Below, in pieces: positions 35,974 through 45,635 of a DNA stretch of 64,000 nt. The stretch spans positions 186,001 through 250,000 of the forward strand of contig NZ_BJHU01000013.1 of the NCBI RefSeq assembly GCF_005405905.1, written 5' to 3'. The DNA is from Acidovorax sp. NB1 (lineage in GTDB: Bacteria > Pseudomonadota > Gammaproteobacteria > Burkholderiales > Burkholderiaceae_C). Made by a program: the position numbers and the translations under genes. Position 1 is the stretch's first letter, and every line of letters begins with the position of its first letter. The notes under the pieces were generated by a model. The model did not search any database and was not told the DNA's origin. It saw only the letters and a program-made list of their open reading frames with translations.

Positions 35974-36974
35974 ATGATGCTACGAAAAATGTAGCTGGTG
36001 ACGAGAGCGCAGAAGGCGCTCCCGTGCAAAACGACCTGGAGGCCATGCTGGCCGCCGCTGCGGTGCCTGCTGCCGTGCCGGGGCAGCGCTGTGGCGTGAT
36101 CGCCATTGTGGGCAAGCCCAACGTGGGCAAGTCCACGCTGCTCAATGCGTTGGTGGGGCAGAAGATCAGCATCACCTCGCGCAAGGCGCAGACCACGCGT
36201 CACCGCATCACGGGCATCCGCACGCGGGAGCAAACCCAGTTCATCTTTGTGGACACGCCGGGTTTCCAGACACGCCACGCCACGGCGCTCAACAAGTCGC
36301 TGAACAAGACCGTAATGGGCGCGATCGGCGATGTGGACCTGATCCTGTTCGTGGTCGAAGCCGGCAACTTCACGCTGGCTGACGCCAAGGTGCTTTCCCT
36401 GTTCAAGCCCGGCATTCCCACGCTGCTGGTGGCCAACAAGCTTGACATGGTGCACCGCCGTGCCGAGCTGGCACCCTGGCTCAAGAGCATGCAGGAGCGC
36501 CACCCGTTCGCCGAATTCGTGCCCATGTCGGCCAAGAACAAGGGCGACATCGAGCGCATGTTTGGCATCTGCGCCAAATACCTGCCCGAGCAGGCCTGGT
36601 GGTACGCCGAGGACGAGCTGACCGATCGCAGCGAGAAGTTCCTGGCCTCCGAAACCGTGCGCGAAAAGTTGTTCCGCTTCACGGGTGATGAGTTGCCCTA
36701 CACCTCGACCGTGGTCATCGACAAATTCGATGAAGAAAAGAGCAAGCAGCACAAGCGCCTGGTCAAGATCGCCGCCACCATCGTGGTCGAGCGCGACAAC
36801 CACAAGATGATGGTCATTGGCGACAAGGGCGAGCGCCTCAAGCGCATCGGCACCGAGGCCCGCCAGGAGCTGGAAAAACTCATGGATGCCAAGGTGTTCC
36901 TCGAACTCTGGGTCAAGGTGCGCTCGGGCTGGGCCGACGACGAAGCGCGCGTGCGCTCCTTCGGCTACGAGTGA
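35970..36974 (+). CDS. era: GTPase Era
   Basis: The 334-residue protein has G1 [16 protein letters not shown]3 DTPGFQTR and G4 NKLDMVH, and a KH RNA-binding domain ([13 protein letters not shown]) at the C-terminus. It guides 16S rRNA and 30S maturation. Relative to E. coli Era there is a 40-45 residue N-terminal extension (about residues 1-42) that is Ala/Glu-rich and probably unstructured; its first codons resemble the dispersed repeat. Confidence 0.95.
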   Translation: MNDATKNVAGDESAEGAPVQNDLEAMLAAAAVPAAVPGQRCGVIAIVGKPNVGKSTLLNALVGQKISITSRKAQTTRHRITGIRTREQTQFIFVDTPGFQTRHATALNKSLNKTVMGAIGDVDLILFVVEAGNFTLADAKVLSLFKPGIPTLLVANKLDMVHRRAELAPWLKSMQERHPFAEFVPMSAKNKGDIERMFGICAKYLPEQAWWYAEDELTDRSEKFLASETVREKLFRFTGDELPYTSTVVIDKFDEEKSKQHKRLVKIAATIVVERDNHKMMVIGDKGERLKRIGTEARQELEKLMDAKVFLELWVKVRSGWADDEARVRSFGYE

Positions 36975-37004
36975 ACTGCGGGCCCTGATTCGCCCACCGG
37001 CTGG

Positions 37005-37035
37005 CCTGCCGTCCCCAGCGGCAGGTTGTTGTTGT
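37005..37035 (+). terminator. Possible terminator between era and recO
   Basis: CCTGCCG pairs with CGGCAGG (7-base loop) and is followed by TTGTTGTTGT. The T-run is interrupted, so it may be only partly active. Confidence 0.4.
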
Positions 37036-37069
37036 CACCCTCTCGCACCACCTTCCCAGAAAAAGCACC

Positions 37070-37837
37070 GTGGCTGCCGCCAAGCGCATTGCCGATGAGC
37101 CCGCCTTCGTGCTGCACAGCTACGACTGGAGCGAGTCCAGCCTGATCCTGGAAGTCTTCTGCCGCCGCCAGGGGCGTGTGGCCCTGGTGGCCAAAGGTGC
37201 CAAGAAGCCCAGTTCCAACTTCCGCCCTGTGCTGCTGCCGCTGCAGCCCCTGCTGCTCACCTACACCCTGGCGGGCGACGGCACGGCCGACATCCACACC
37301 CTCAAGGGTGCCGAGTGGGTGGGCGGCCATGTGATGCCCACCGGCGATGCGCTGCTCTCGGGCCTGTACCTCAACGAACTGCTGCTGCGCCTGCTGGCGC
37401 GGGCCGATGCACACACCGCGCTGTTCGACGCCTACGCCGGTGTGGTGCGCGTGCTGGCCAGCGAACATGGCGACGCGCTGGAGCCTGTGCTGCGCAGCTT
37501 TGAATTGCTGCTGCTGCGCGAGATCGGTCTCTTGCCCAGCCTGGATGCGCAGACCATGACGCTGGAGCCGCTGAACGCCGACGCCCGCTACACCCTGGTG
37601 GCCGAGGGCGGCCTGCGGGTAGCGTCCGCCACCGACCGCGCGGCGCTGGCGGGCCGTCAGTGGATGGCCTTGCAACGCGCGCTGGACGATGGCTCGGCCA
37701 GCTACACCGCCACGCTGCGCGCCTGTGCCCCCATCGCAGCAGAACTCAAGCCCCAGCTGCGTACCGTGCTGCAATACCATTGCGGCAGCCCGATGCTGCG
37801 CACCCGCCAGCTCATGATTGATCTGCAGGCCCTATGA
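37070..37837 (+). CDS. recO: DNA repair protein RecO
   Basis: The 255-residue protein has an N-terminal OB-fold (about 8-85; [18 protein letters not shown] and [18 protein letters not shown]) and a helical C-terminal domain. It loads RecA at single-strand gaps with RecR. The start is GTG. The end overlaps pdxJ (ATGA). Zn-type cysteines seen in some RecO proteins are lacking. Confidence 0.93.
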   Translation: MAAAKRIADEPAFVLHSYDWSESSLILEVFCRRQGRVALVAKGAKKPSSNFRPVLLPLQPLLLTYTLAGDGTADIHTLKGAEWVGGHVMPTGDALLSGLYLNELLLRLLARADAHTALFDAYAGVVRVLASEHGDALEPVLRSFELLLLREIGLLPSLDAQTMTLEPLNADARYTLVAEGGLRVASATDRAALAGRQWMALQRALDDGSASYTATLRACAPIAAELKPQLRTVLQYHCGSPMLRTRQLMIDLQAL

Positions 37838-38625
37838 ACCCGCCCTCCCATCCCGCTTCGCACCCCGCCACCGCCCTCTCGGTCAACGTCAACAAAGTCG
37901 CACTGCTGCGCAACACGCGCCACCTGGGCATCCCCAGCGTCACGCGCGCGGCCGAGCTGTGCCTGCAGGCGGGCGCGCAGGGCATCACGGTGCACCCCCG
38001 GCCGGACGAGCGCCACATTCGCAGCCACGACGTGTTTGAGCTGGCTGCGCTGATGAAGGCCTGGCCCGACCGCGAATACAACATCGAAGGCAACCCCTCG
38101 CAGAACCTGATGGATTTCATCCGCCAGGTGCGGCCCCACCAGGCCACCTTTGTGCCCGACAGCGAAGACCAGTTCACCAGCGACCACGGCTGGAGCTTTC
38201 CGCAAGACGCCGAGCGCCTCAAGCCCCTGATCGCCGAATGCAAGGCGCTGGGCGTGCGCGTGAGCCTGTTCATGGACCCGGTGCCCGAGCAGATGGCTGC
38301 CGCCCGGGCCGTGGGCGCCGACCGGGTGGAGCTGTACACCGAGCCCTACGCCGCCGCCTGGGGCACGCCGCAGCATGTTGTGGAACTCAAGCGCTACGCC
38401 GCCGCCGCGCAAGCCGCGCTGGACGCAGGCCTGGGTGTGAATGCAGGCCACGACCTCAACCGCGACAACCTGGAGGCCTTTGTGCGCGAAGTGCCCGGCG
38501 TGCTGGAGGTGTCGATTGGCCACGCCCTCATTGCCGACGCTCTGGAGCTGGGCTACACCGCCACGGTGCTGGCCTACCTGGCGTGTATCCAGGCCGGGTT
38601 TGCTCGTCCAGTCGCTAACTCCTGA
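37834..38625 (+). CDS. pdxJ: Pyridoxine 5'-phosphate synthase
   Basis: The 263-residue TIM-barrel enzyme has the PdxJ motifs [35 protein letters not shown] and [12 protein letters not shown]. It joins aminoacetone phosphate and 1-deoxyxylulose 5-phosphate to make pyridoxine phosphate. The final residues (PVANS) are encoded by the left end of a dispersed repeat. Confidence 0.96.
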   Translation: MNPPSHPASHPATALSVNVNKVALLRNTRHLGIPSVTRAAELCLQAGAQGITVHPRPDERHIRSHDVFELAALMKAWPDREYNIEGNPSQNLMDFIRQVRPHQATFVPDSEDQFTSDHGWSFPQDAERLKPLIAECKALGVRVSLFMDPVPEQMAAARAVGADRVELYTEPYAAAWGTPQHVVELKRYAAAAQAALDAGLGVNAGHDLNRDNLEAFVREVPGVLEVSIGHALIADALELGYTATVLAYLACIQAGFARPVANS

Positions 38626-38680
38626 TTTGATAGCTGCTAAGGCATGATGGTCGCGCGGTAGCAGCCATTTTTATTCAAAA
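38611..38680 (+). repeat. REP-like repeat copy at the pdxJ stop codon
   Basis: The copy reads GTCGCTAACTCCTGATTTGA, then TAGCTGCTAAGGCATGATGG, then TCGCGCGGTAGCAGCCATTT. It spans the last codons and stop of pdxJ and ends just before acpS. Confidence 0.85.
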
Positions 38681-38687
38681 AAATCCC

Positions 38688-39080
38688 ATGATCTACGGCA
38701 TTGGCACCGACATCTGCGACGTGCGCCGCATCGCCGCCAGCCTGGAGCGCCATGGCGATCGGTTTGCCGAGAAGGTGCTGGCCGAAGGCGAGCTGGCCAC
38801 CTGGCGCGAGCGCAGCCGCCGCTGGCCCGACCGGGGCCTGCGCTACCTGGCCACGCGGTTCTCCGCCAAGGAAGCGTTCAGCAAAGCCGTGGGCCTGGGC
38901 ATGCGCATGCCCATGACTTGGCGCCATTGCGAGGTGGCCAAGCTGCCCACCGGCCAGCCGGTGATCGTGCTGCACGGCGCGCTCAAGGAGTGGTTCGAGA
39001 CCCAGGGGCTGAAGGCACACCTGAGCGTGACCGACGAGACCGACTACGCCGCCAGCTTCTGTGTGGTCGAGAAAATTTAA
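38688..39080 (+). CDS. acpS: Holo-ACP synthase
   Basis: The 130-residue protein has the metal ligand D8 ([13 protein letters not shown]) and E62 ([12 protein letters not shown]), which bind Mg and CoA. It attaches phosphopantetheine to S37 of ACP. The pdxJ-acpS gene order is common in proteobacteria. Confidence 0.94.
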   Translation: MIYGIGTDICDVRRIAASLERHGDRFAEKVLAEGELATWRERSRRWPDRGLRYLATRFSAKEAFSKAVGLGMRMPMTWRHCEVAKLPTGQPVIVLHGALKEWFETQGLKAHLSVTDETDYAASFCVVEKI

Positions 39081-39140
39081 AGAAAATTGGCCTTTCCCGC
39101 GCAACTGGTAAGCGCTGATAGCTATTGTTTTGATAGTAAA
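39081..39140 (-). repeat. REP-like repeat copy after acpS (inverted)
   Basis: On the minus strand it reads ACTATCAAAACAATAGCTAT, then CAGCGCTTACCAGTTGCGCG, then GGAAAGGCCAATTTTCT. The GCGC elements form an inverted pair around AACTGGTAA. It fills the gap between acpS and nagZ. Confidence 0.8.
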
Positions 39141-39156
39141 TCTCTGATGGATTCCG

Positions 39157-40248
39157 ATGACTGAACACGCACCCCTGATTCTCGACGTGGCGGGCACCAC
39201 ACTCACCGACGTGGACCGCCGCCGCCTGGTCCACCCGCTGACCGGCGGTGTGATCCTGTTTGCCCGCAACTGGGAAAGCCGCGCGCAGCTGCTGCAGCTC
39301 ACCAGCAGCATCAAGGCGGTGCGCGACGACCTGCTGATCTGTGTGGACCACGAAGGCGGCCGTGTGCAGCGCTTTCGCACCGATGGCTTCACCCACCTGC
39401 CGCCTATGCGCGCGCTGGGCGAGATGTGGATGGATGACGGCCAGGGCGCCAAGGCCGTGCCTGGCAGCGGCGCGCTGCGCGCCACCAATGCGGCCACAGC
39501 AGCGGGCTATGTGCTGGGGGCCGAGTTGCGCGCCTGTGGCGTGGACTTCAGCTTCACGCCCGTGCTCGATCTTGACTGGGGCGAAAGCGGCGTGATTGGC
39601 GACCGCTCCTTCCACCGCGACCCACGCGTGGTGGCGCTGCTGGCCAAGAGCCTCATGCACGGCCTGCTGCAGGCGGGCATGGCCAACTGCGGCAAGCACT
39701 TTCCCGGCCACGGCTTCGTCAAGGCCGATTCGCACACCGATGTGCCGGTGGACAAGCGCAGCCTCAAGGCCATCCTGGCCGACGACGCCGCACCGTACCC
39801 CTGGCTCAGCAGCACGCTCACCAGCGTGATGCCCGCCCACGTCATCTATCCCAAGGTGGACAGCCGCCCCGCCGGTTTTTCGCAACGATGGCTGCAAGAC
39901 ATCCTGCGCCGCCAGATGCGGTTTGATGGCGCCATCTTCAGCGACGACCTGAGCATGGAGGGCGCGCGCCGCCTGGACGGCCAGGTGGTCAGCTACACCG
40001 ATGCCGGCATTGCAGCGCTGCAGGCGGGTTGCGACCTGGTGCTGCTGTGCAACCAGAGCCTGGGCGACGGCCAGGCGGTGGACGAGCTGATCGACGGCCT
40101 GGAAAAGGCGCGCAAGCAGGGCCGCTGGCAGCCCAGCGCAGACAGCGAATCGCGCCGCCTGGCGCTGCTGCCCGAAACCTTGCCCCAGCCCTGGGACGAA
40201 CTGATGCTGCAGCCTGCGTACATGCAGGCGCTGGATCTCTTGCCCTGA
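39157..40248 (+). CDS. nagZ: Beta-N-acetylhexosaminidase, NagZ-like
   Basis: The 363-residue GH3 enzyme has KHFPGHG (180-186) followed by DSHTD, where the catalytic His lies, and the nucleophile D263 in AIFSDDLSMEG. It cleaves GlcNAc from anhydro-muropeptides in cytoplasmic cell-wall recycling. The N-terminal VDHEGGRVQRFR is also conserved. Confidence 0.95.
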   Translation: MTEHAPLILDVAGTTLTDVDRRRLVHPLTGGVILFARNWESRAQLLQLTSSIKAVRDDLLICVDHEGGRVQRFRTDGFTHLPPMRALGEMWMDDGQGAKAVPGSGALRATNAATAAGYVLGAELRACGVDFSFTPVLDLDWGESGVIGDRSFHRDPRVVALLAKSLMHGLLQAGMANCGKHFPGHGFVKADSHTDVPVDKRSLKAILADDAAPYPWLSSTLTSVMPAHVIYPKVDSRPAGFSQRWLQDILRRQMRFDGAIFSDDLSMEGARRLDGQVVSYTDAGIAALQAGCDLVLLCNQSLGDGQAVDELIDGLEKARKQGRWQPSADSESRRLALLPETLPQPWDELMLQPAYMQALDLLP

Positions 40249-40320
40249 CCTCCATGCCCCGACCTGCCAGCGGCAGGCAGACAGGCCTTGCTGTGTCCTG
40301 TCCCCCCGTCAGGTGCAGCG

Positions 40321-41055
40321 TTAGGGGGTGTTGAAAGGGCTCGGCGTCACGGGCGCCGGTGCGGCTGCAGAGGCATTGGCGGCTGCACCGGCCTCCGCTG
40401 CGGCGGTGAGCTGTGGGGCAGGGGGTGGTGGTACCCCCTGAAACCTGCGCACCACACGCTGGAACACCAGCGCATTGGGAATCTGCAGCCAGGCCACCTG
40501 TCCGGCTGCGGCGCCGTGGTCTTCCAGCGTGGTGTAGAGCAGGTTGATGTCCACCACGCGGCCCTTGGCGCCAGGCTTTTCGGCGGTGTCCAGCACTTCG
40601 ATGTAGTCACCAATCTTGAACGGCCGCACGGTGAAGATCAGCAGCGCACAAAACAGGTTGGACAGCACGCTCCACGCCGCGAAGAAGGCGACGGCCCCCA
40701 CCGTGGCAAAGCCGGTGAAAGCGGTCCAGAGCACGGTGGCCGACACGCCCATGCGCTCCAGCACCAGCAGCGCCGCACTGGCCACGATGATCCAGCGGAT
40801 CAGCCCGTTCATGGGCACCACCAGCTCATCGGGCACTTGGTAATGGCTGCTGGCGCGGCGCACGATGCGGCGCAGCACACGCTGCAGCAGCCAGGCGGCG
40901 AACAGGATCAGCAGGATCTGCGTGCCGGGGATGATGACCTCCAGCCAGTCCTGCACCCAGTCGGGCAGGCGGGTTTTCAAGAGCTGCATGCGGGAGGCCA
41001 CGGTGCGTGCATTGCGCTCCGTGGCGTCAAACGAGAAGGCGGAAAAGAAACTCAA
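40321..41055 (-). CDS. Small-conductance mechanosensitive channel (MscS family)
   Basis: The 244-residue protein has three membrane segments (about 42-60, 78-98 and 112-142). The third has the Gly/Ala packing pattern (FATVGAVAFFAAW) of the pore helix, followed by the beta domain FKIGDYIEV. After about residue 205 comes an Ala/Pro-rich tail. The open frame begins with TTG, overlapping the stop of the GGDEF gene (TTGA); an ATG at 40989 is an alternative. It opens under membrane tension. Confidence 0.85.
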   Translation of the reverse strand: MSFFSAFSFDATERNARTVASRMQLLKTRLPDWVQDWLEVIIPGTQILLILFAAWLLQRVLRRIVRRASSHYQVPDELVVPMNGLIRWIIVASAALLVLERMGVSATVLWTAFTGFATVGAVAFFAAWSVLSNLFCALLIFTVRPFKIGDYIEVLDTAEKPGAKGRVVDINLLYTTLEDHGAAAGQVAWLQIPNALVFQRVVRRFQGVPPPPAPQLTAAAEAGAAANASAAAPAPVTPSPFNTP

Positions 41056-42086
41056 TTGCGCAGTTGCTCCACGGTGTCCATCTGCATTTCAAAACTGAAG
41101 AAGCGGTTGCGGCCCTGGGCCTTGGCGGCATACAGGGCCTGGTCGGCACGCATGATCATGCTCTCGGCATTGGTGCTGTCGTCGGGCACGCAGGTGGTAA
41201 TGCCCCCCGACAGCGTGAGCGTGCTGCCCAGGGGCGAGTTGGCATGCGCAATGGCCCGCACCTTGAGCAACTGCCCCAGCGCACGCGCAAACGTCATCGC
41301 GCCCGAGCGGGGCGTGTTGGGCAGGATGAGGGCGAACTCTTCGCCGCCGTACCGCGAGGCCACGTCCCGGGGGCGCACGCACACTTCGCGCAGCAGGCGG
41401 CCCACCTCTTTCAGGCAGGCGTCGCCTTGCACGTGGCCGCTGGCGTCGTTGAAGAGCTTGAAGTGGTCCAGGTCGCACAGCATCAGCGTGAGCGGCGTGC
41501 CGTCGCGCCGTGCGGCCAGGATCTCGTTGTGCAGGATGCGGTCAAAGCCTCGGCGGTTGACCAGGCCGGTGAGGGCGTCGATCTCCACCATCTCATTGAG
41601 GCGCTGGTTGGCCGCATGCAGCTCGGCCGACATCGTCACCAGCCGACGGCGCATGTCCAGCAGGCGCCGCATGGCACGCAGCTTGGCCATGAGCACGATG
41701 GGTTTGACGGGTTTGACCAGGTAGTCGTCGCCGCCCACCTCGATGCCGCGCCACACATCCAGCTCGTTGTCCAGGCCGGACAGGAAGATGATGGGTGTCC
41801 AGTCGCCCGCCTCGCTTTCGCGCATCTGCTGGGCCACCCAGTAGCCGTCCTGGCCGGGCAGCTTGATGTCGAGCAGCACCAGGTCTGGGCGGTGGGTCTT
41901 GAAGAGGTGCAGTGCAGCCTGGCCCTCGGGCGCCTCGAAAATGTCGGACACGCCAGCACGCCGCAACTCGGCCACCAGCGCTGCGCGCACGGAGCCCTGG
42001 TCCTCCACCACCAGCACCGAGAACGCATTGCCGGTGGGCAGGGGCTCGGGGGCCGGGTAGGGGGCGTTGCTGGAGCTGAAAGGCAC
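41052..42086 (-). CDS. Response regulator with GGDEF diguanylate cyclase domain
   Basis: From the GTG at 42086, which has an AAGGAG ribosome site 7 bases away, the protein has 344 residues. A receiver domain (about 22-150) carries D73 in VLLDIKLPGQDGY as phosphorylation site. The GGDEF domain has an intact GGEEF (247-251) and the RPRD inhibitory I-site (238-241), so it should make and sense cyclic-di-GMP. A frame from TTG 42110 is eight codons longer. Its stop overlaps the mechanosensitive channel gene. No partner kinase is nearby. Confidence 0.9.
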   Translation of the reverse strand: MPFSSSNAPYPAPEPLPTGNAFSVLVVEDQGSVRAALVAELRRAGVSDIFEAPEGQAALHLFKTHRPDLVLLDIKLPGQDGYWVAQQMRESEAGDWTPIIFLSGLDNELDVWRGIEVGGDDYLVKPVKPIVLMAKLRAMRRLLDMRRRLVTMSAELHAANQRLNEMVEIDALTGLVNRRGFDRILHNEILAARRDGTPLTLMLCDLDHFKLFNDASGHVQGDACLKEVGRLLREVCVRPRDVASRYGGEEFALILPNTPRSGAMTFARALGQLLKVRAIAHANSPLGSTLTLSGGITTCVPDDSTNAESMIMRADQALYAAKAQGRNRFFSFEMQMDTVEQLRN

Positions 42087-42164
42087 GGTGGGTCTCCTTG
42101 GCGCCTTCAAGAAAGGCGCGGTCTCGGGCTCCCGGAGTACATGGCCCCGGGGCCTCGCACAGGC

Positions 42165-43709
42165 TCAGGATTCGCGGCGCAGCGCCGGGAACAGGATCAC
42201 GTCGCGGATGCTCGGGCTGTCGGTCAGCAGCATCATGAGCCGGTCAATGCCAATGCCGCAACCCCCTGTGGGGGGCATGCCGTATTCCAGTGCACGCACG
42301 AAGTCGTGGTCATAGAACATGGCCTCGTCGTCGCCACTGTCTTTGGCCGCCACCTGGGCGTGGAAGCGCGCGGCCTGGTCTTCGGCATCGTTCAACTCGC
42401 TGAAGCCGTTGCCGAACTCGCGGCCGGTGATGTACAGCTCGAAGCGCTCCGTCACTTCGGGGCGGGTGTCGTTGGCACGTGCCAGGGGCGAGATTTCGGT
42501 GGGGTGCTCCATGATGAAGGTGGGCTGCCAGAGCTTGTCTTCCACGGTTTCTTCAAAGTAGAACACCTGCAGGCTGGCCAGCGAGCGGGTGGAGAGCTTG
42601 TCCTTCTCTTCCGTCATGCCCAGCTTCTTGAGGGCGCTGATGAGCCAGGCGGCATCGTCCACATGGGCGCCTGCTTCTGTGTATTGGAAGATGGCTTCGC
42701 GGATGGTCAGGCGGGCAAAAGGCTGGCTCAGATCCACGTCGCGCCCACCGTAGCTCAGCTGCAGCGAGCCTGTGGCCTTCAAAGCCACCTCGCGGATCAG
42801 CGTCTCGGTGAAGTCCATCAGGTCCAGGTAGTTCCAGTACGCCGCGTAGAACTCCATCATGGTGAACTCGGGGTTGTGGCGCACCGAGATACCTTCATTG
42901 CGGTAGCTGCGGTTGATCTCGAACACCCGCTCGAAGCCGCCCACGATCAGGCGCTTCAGGTACAGCTCCGGCGCAATGCGCAGGTACATCTCCTGCTCCA
43001 GCGCGTTGTGGTGCGTGACGAACGGCTTGGCGTTGGCCCCACCCGGGATGGGGTGCAGCATGGGGGTTTCGACTTCCAGGAAACCGTGGCTCACCATGAA
43101 CTCGCGCAGGCCGCTCACCGCCTTGCTGCGCGCCATGAAGCGCTTGCGGGCCTGCTCGTCGGTGATCAGGTCCACATAGCGCTGGCGGTATTTTTGCTCC
43201 TGGTCGGCCATGCCGTGGAACTTGTCGGGCAGGGGGCGCAGGCTCTTGGTCAAGAGGCGCAGGCTGGTCACCTTGATCGACAGCTCGCCGGTCTTGGTCT
43301 TCATCAGCGTGCCCTCGGCGCCCACGATGTCGCCCAGGTCCCAGTGCTTGAACGCGGCGTACAGGTCTTCGCCCACGGCGTCACGGGTCACATAGAGCTG
43401 GATGCGGCCGCCCACGTCGCCCAGCGAGCCGTCCTGGATGGTGGCGAAACTGGCTTTGCCCATCACGCGCTTGAGCATCATGCGGCCAGCCACGGAGACG
43501 CTGACGGGTGCTGCCTCCAACGTTTCGTTTGCAGTCTCGCCATGCTCCAGGTGCAACTGCGCCGCTTTGTGGGCAGGCTTGAAGTTGTTGGGGAAGGCCA
43601 CGCCGCCACCATTGGCTTGCACTTCGCGCAAGGCGCGGAGCTTTTCGCGGCGCTCGGCGATGAGCTGGTTGTCGTCCTGGGGAGCGGGGGCGAGGTTCTG
43701 GTCTGACAT
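42165..43709 (-). CDS. lysS: Lysyl-tRNA synthetase, class II
   Basis: The 514-residue enzyme has an OB-fold anticodon-binding domain (about 70-160), then class II motif 1 ([20 protein letters not shown]), motif 2 ([19 protein letters not shown]) and motif 3 ([14 protein letters not shown]). It charges tRNA-Lys. It lies after the glycan cluster, same direction, but 82 bp separate it. Confidence 0.97.
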   Translation of the reverse strand: MSDQNLAPAPQDDNQLIAERREKLRALREVQANGGGVAFPNNFKPAHKAAQLHLEHGETANETLEAAPVSVSVAGRMMLKRVMGKASFATIQDGSLGDVGGRIQLYVTRDAVGEDLYAAFKHWDLGDIVGAEGTLMKTKTGELSIKVTSLRLLTKSLRPLPDKFHGMADQEQKYRQRYVDLITDEQARKRFMARSKAVSGLREFMVSHGFLEVETPMLHPIPGGANAKPFVTHHNALEQEMYLRIAPELYLKRLIVGGFERVFEINRSYRNEGISVRHNPEFTMMEFYAAYWNYLDLMDFTETLIREVALKATGSLQLSYGGRDVDLSQPFARLTIREAIFQYTEAGAHVDDAAWLISALKKLGMTEEKDKLSTRSLASLQVFYFEETVEDKLWQPTFIMEHPTEISPLARANDTRPEVTERFELYITGREFGNGFSELNDAEDQAARFHAQVAAKDSGDDEAMFYDHDFVRALEYGMPPTGGCGIGIDRLMMLLTDSPSIRDVILFPALRRES

Positions 43710-43791
43710 ATGGAGGCCGTCGGTGCGGTGGCGTGGAAGGGGCTGGCCTACCCGAAGGGTCGGGCCTGAGCCAAACTCCTCATTTTATCGG

Positions 43792-44424
43792 TTATGTGCC
43801 GTCTTTTTGCGCCATGTCCCCTCGCGGGTGGCTTCCCCACAGCGCAGCGGCGGTCCGTACCACGATCTGGAAGTCGCCCCAGAGGGTGTGCGAACTTGCG
43901 TAGTCAGCGGCATACTGCAATTTGACAGGAAGGATCTGCTCCACATAGGTGCGCTCCGGGTCGCTGCTGTGGCCCAGCAGCGTGCTCTCTTCCCGAAACT
44001 CGATGGATGCTAGGTCCGTGATGCCCGGGCGCACGCTAAGCACGGTGTCTCTCAGTTCGGCGGGGTACAGCGCCACGTACAGGGGCACCTCGGGCCGTGG
44101 ACCCACGATGCTCATGTCCCCCGCGAGCACGTTGATGAACTGGGGCAGCTCATCGAGCTTGGTGCGCCGCAGCCAATGGCCCGCGCGGGTGATGCGATCA
44201 TCGTCCCCCACCGTGATCGCGGGGCCGGCGGCGTCTGCGCCGGCCCGCATGGTGCGGAATTTGTAGATGCGAAAGGGCTGACCCGCGCGCCCGATGCGCG
44301 TCTGCCGAAAGAAGATGCCACCCGGCGAGTCAAGCCGGACCCGCACGGCCACGGCCACCAGCAAGGGTGCCAGCAGCACGAGCGCCAGCGCCGAAAAAGC
44401 GATGTCAAACAGGCGCTTGGGCAT
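43792..44424 (-). CDS. Initiating phosphoglycosyl transferase, PglC-like
   Basis: The 210-residue protein is a small monotopic phosphoglycosyl transferase: an N-terminal reentrant membrane helix (about 4-27), KFRTMRAGAD, the D91-E92 catalytic dyad in RRTKLDELPQFINVL, and GDMSIVGPRPE. It moves a sugar phosphate from a UDP-sugar to undecaprenyl phosphate, the first step of lipid-linked glycan synthesis. The start overlaps the aminotransferase stop. A bacillosamine-type donor is suggested by neighbours but not proved. Confidence 0.88.
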   Translation of the reverse strand: MPKRLFDIAFSALALVLLAPLLVAVAVRVRLDSPGGIFFRQTRIGRAGQPFRIYKFRTMRAGADAAGPAITVGDDDRITRAGHWLRRTKLDELPQFINVLAGDMSIVGPRPEVPLYVALYPAELRDTVLSVRPGITDLASIEFREESTLLGHSSDPERTYVEQILPVKLQYAADYASSHTLWGDFQIVVRTAAALWGSHPRGDMAQKDGT

Positions 44425-45605
44425 CAGCCCAATACCTCGTGAAGCGCCGCGATCACGCGGTCCTGGTCTGCGTCGCTCATGGCCGTGAACAAAGGGATGC
44501 TAATCATCGACTGGTAGGCAGTTTCGGCATGCGGAAACATCTGCGGCGTGAGTTGGTAGCGGTCCCTCCAATAGGGATGCCGGTGCAGGGGCACATAGTG
44601 GACGCTGGTGCCGATATCCCGGTCCGACAGCGCCTGAATCACGCCGTCGCGGTCCAAACGGGAGCCCTCCTGCAGCCGGATGACATACAGGTGCCAGGCG
44701 TGCGTGTCGCCTTCCAGGGCATCGGCCGGCAGGATCAGTGGCAGCGAGGCCAAATGCTGGCGGTAGCGGGCCGCCAGATACTGGCGCCGCTGCACGAAGC
44801 CCGGCAGGCGCGCCAGTTGCTCCACCCCCATGGCGGCCGCGATGTCCGTCATGTTGTATTTGAAGCCCGGGGCGACCACTTCGTAGTACCAGGCCGGCGT
44901 CTTGGAAGTGAAGCGGTCGAAGGCGTCGCGGTTCATGCCGTGCAGGCGCATCACTCGCATGCGCTGGGCGATGGCTGGGTCGCGGGTGACTGCCATGCCG
45001 CCCTCGCCGGTGGTGATTGTTTTGTTGGCATAGAAGCTGAACACGGTCACATCGGACTGCAACTGCCCCACCACCTGGCCTTGCCAGGTGGTGGGCAGCG
45101 CGTGGGCTGCGTCTTCCACCACCTTGAGCCCGTGCTCCCGGGCAATCGCAAGGATCTTGTCCATAGGGCAGGCCAGGCCGCCGTAATGCACCGGCATGAT
45201 GGCCCGCGTGGCGGGCGTGATGGCCGCGCGAATTTGGGCGGGGTCGATGTTCAGCGTCACCGGGTCCACATCCACCAGCACTGGGTCGGCCCCGAGGTAG
45301 CGGACTACTTCCACCGTGGCCGTGAAGGTCAGCGTAGGCGCTATCACCTCATCCCCGGGGCCGATGCCCAGGGCTTCCAGGGCGAGATGCAGGCCTGCGG
45401 TGGCCGAGTTCACGGCAATCCCCTCGATCCCGTTGCCGCCCAGGTACTGCACGAACGCCTGCTCGAACTCCTTGGTCTTGGGCCCGGTGGTCACCCACCC
45501 CGAGCGCATGGCGGCGCTGGCGGCTTCGATCTCGGCGGGCCCGATATCTGGCCTAGCGAACGGCAGGAAGCTGGTGGGAGCAATCGGTACGGCGGGGTGG
45601 GGCAT
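44424..45605 (-). CDS. DegT/DnrJ/EryC1/StrS sugar aminotransferase
   Basis: The 393-residue protein is a PLP sugar aminotransferase; K195 in FSFYANKTITTGEGG holds the cofactor. NSATAGLHLALEALGIG and APTLTFTATVEVVRYLGA are family motifs. It resembles PglE, which converts a UDP-4-keto-6-deoxy sugar to the 4-amino sugar. The partner dehydratase is encoded at the far end of the same cluster. TTG at 45620 is an upstream in-frame alternative start. Confidence 0.9.
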   Translation of the reverse strand: MPHPAVPIAPTSFLPFARPDIGPAEIEAASAAMRSGWVTTGPKTKEFEQAFVQYLGGNGIEGIAVNSATAGLHLALEALGIGPGDEVIAPTLTFTATVEVVRYLGADPVLVDVDPVTLNIDPAQIRAAITPATRAIMPVHYGGLACPMDKILAIAREHGLKVVEDAAHALPTTWQGQVVGQLQSDVTVFSFYANKTITTGEGGMAVTRDPAIAQRMRVMRLHGMNRDAFDRFTSKTPAWYYEVVAPGFKYNMTDIAAAMGVEQLARLPGFVQRRQYLAARYRQHLASLPLILPADALEGDTHAWHLYVIRLQEGSRLDRDGVIQALSDRDIGTSVHYVPLHRHPYWRDRYQLTPQMFPHAETAYQSMISIPLFTAMSDADQDRVIAALHEVLG

Positions 45606-45635
45606 CGTGGGGTCAGGCAATCGATGGGGCTGGGG

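Noticed and set aside
41007..43706. A very long open frame (899 codons) on the plus strand opposite lysS and the GGDEF gene
   Set aside because: It is antisense to two well-supported genes, rich in His/Gln/Val/Gly as expected of reverse-frame translation in high-GC DNA, and has no recognisable domain.
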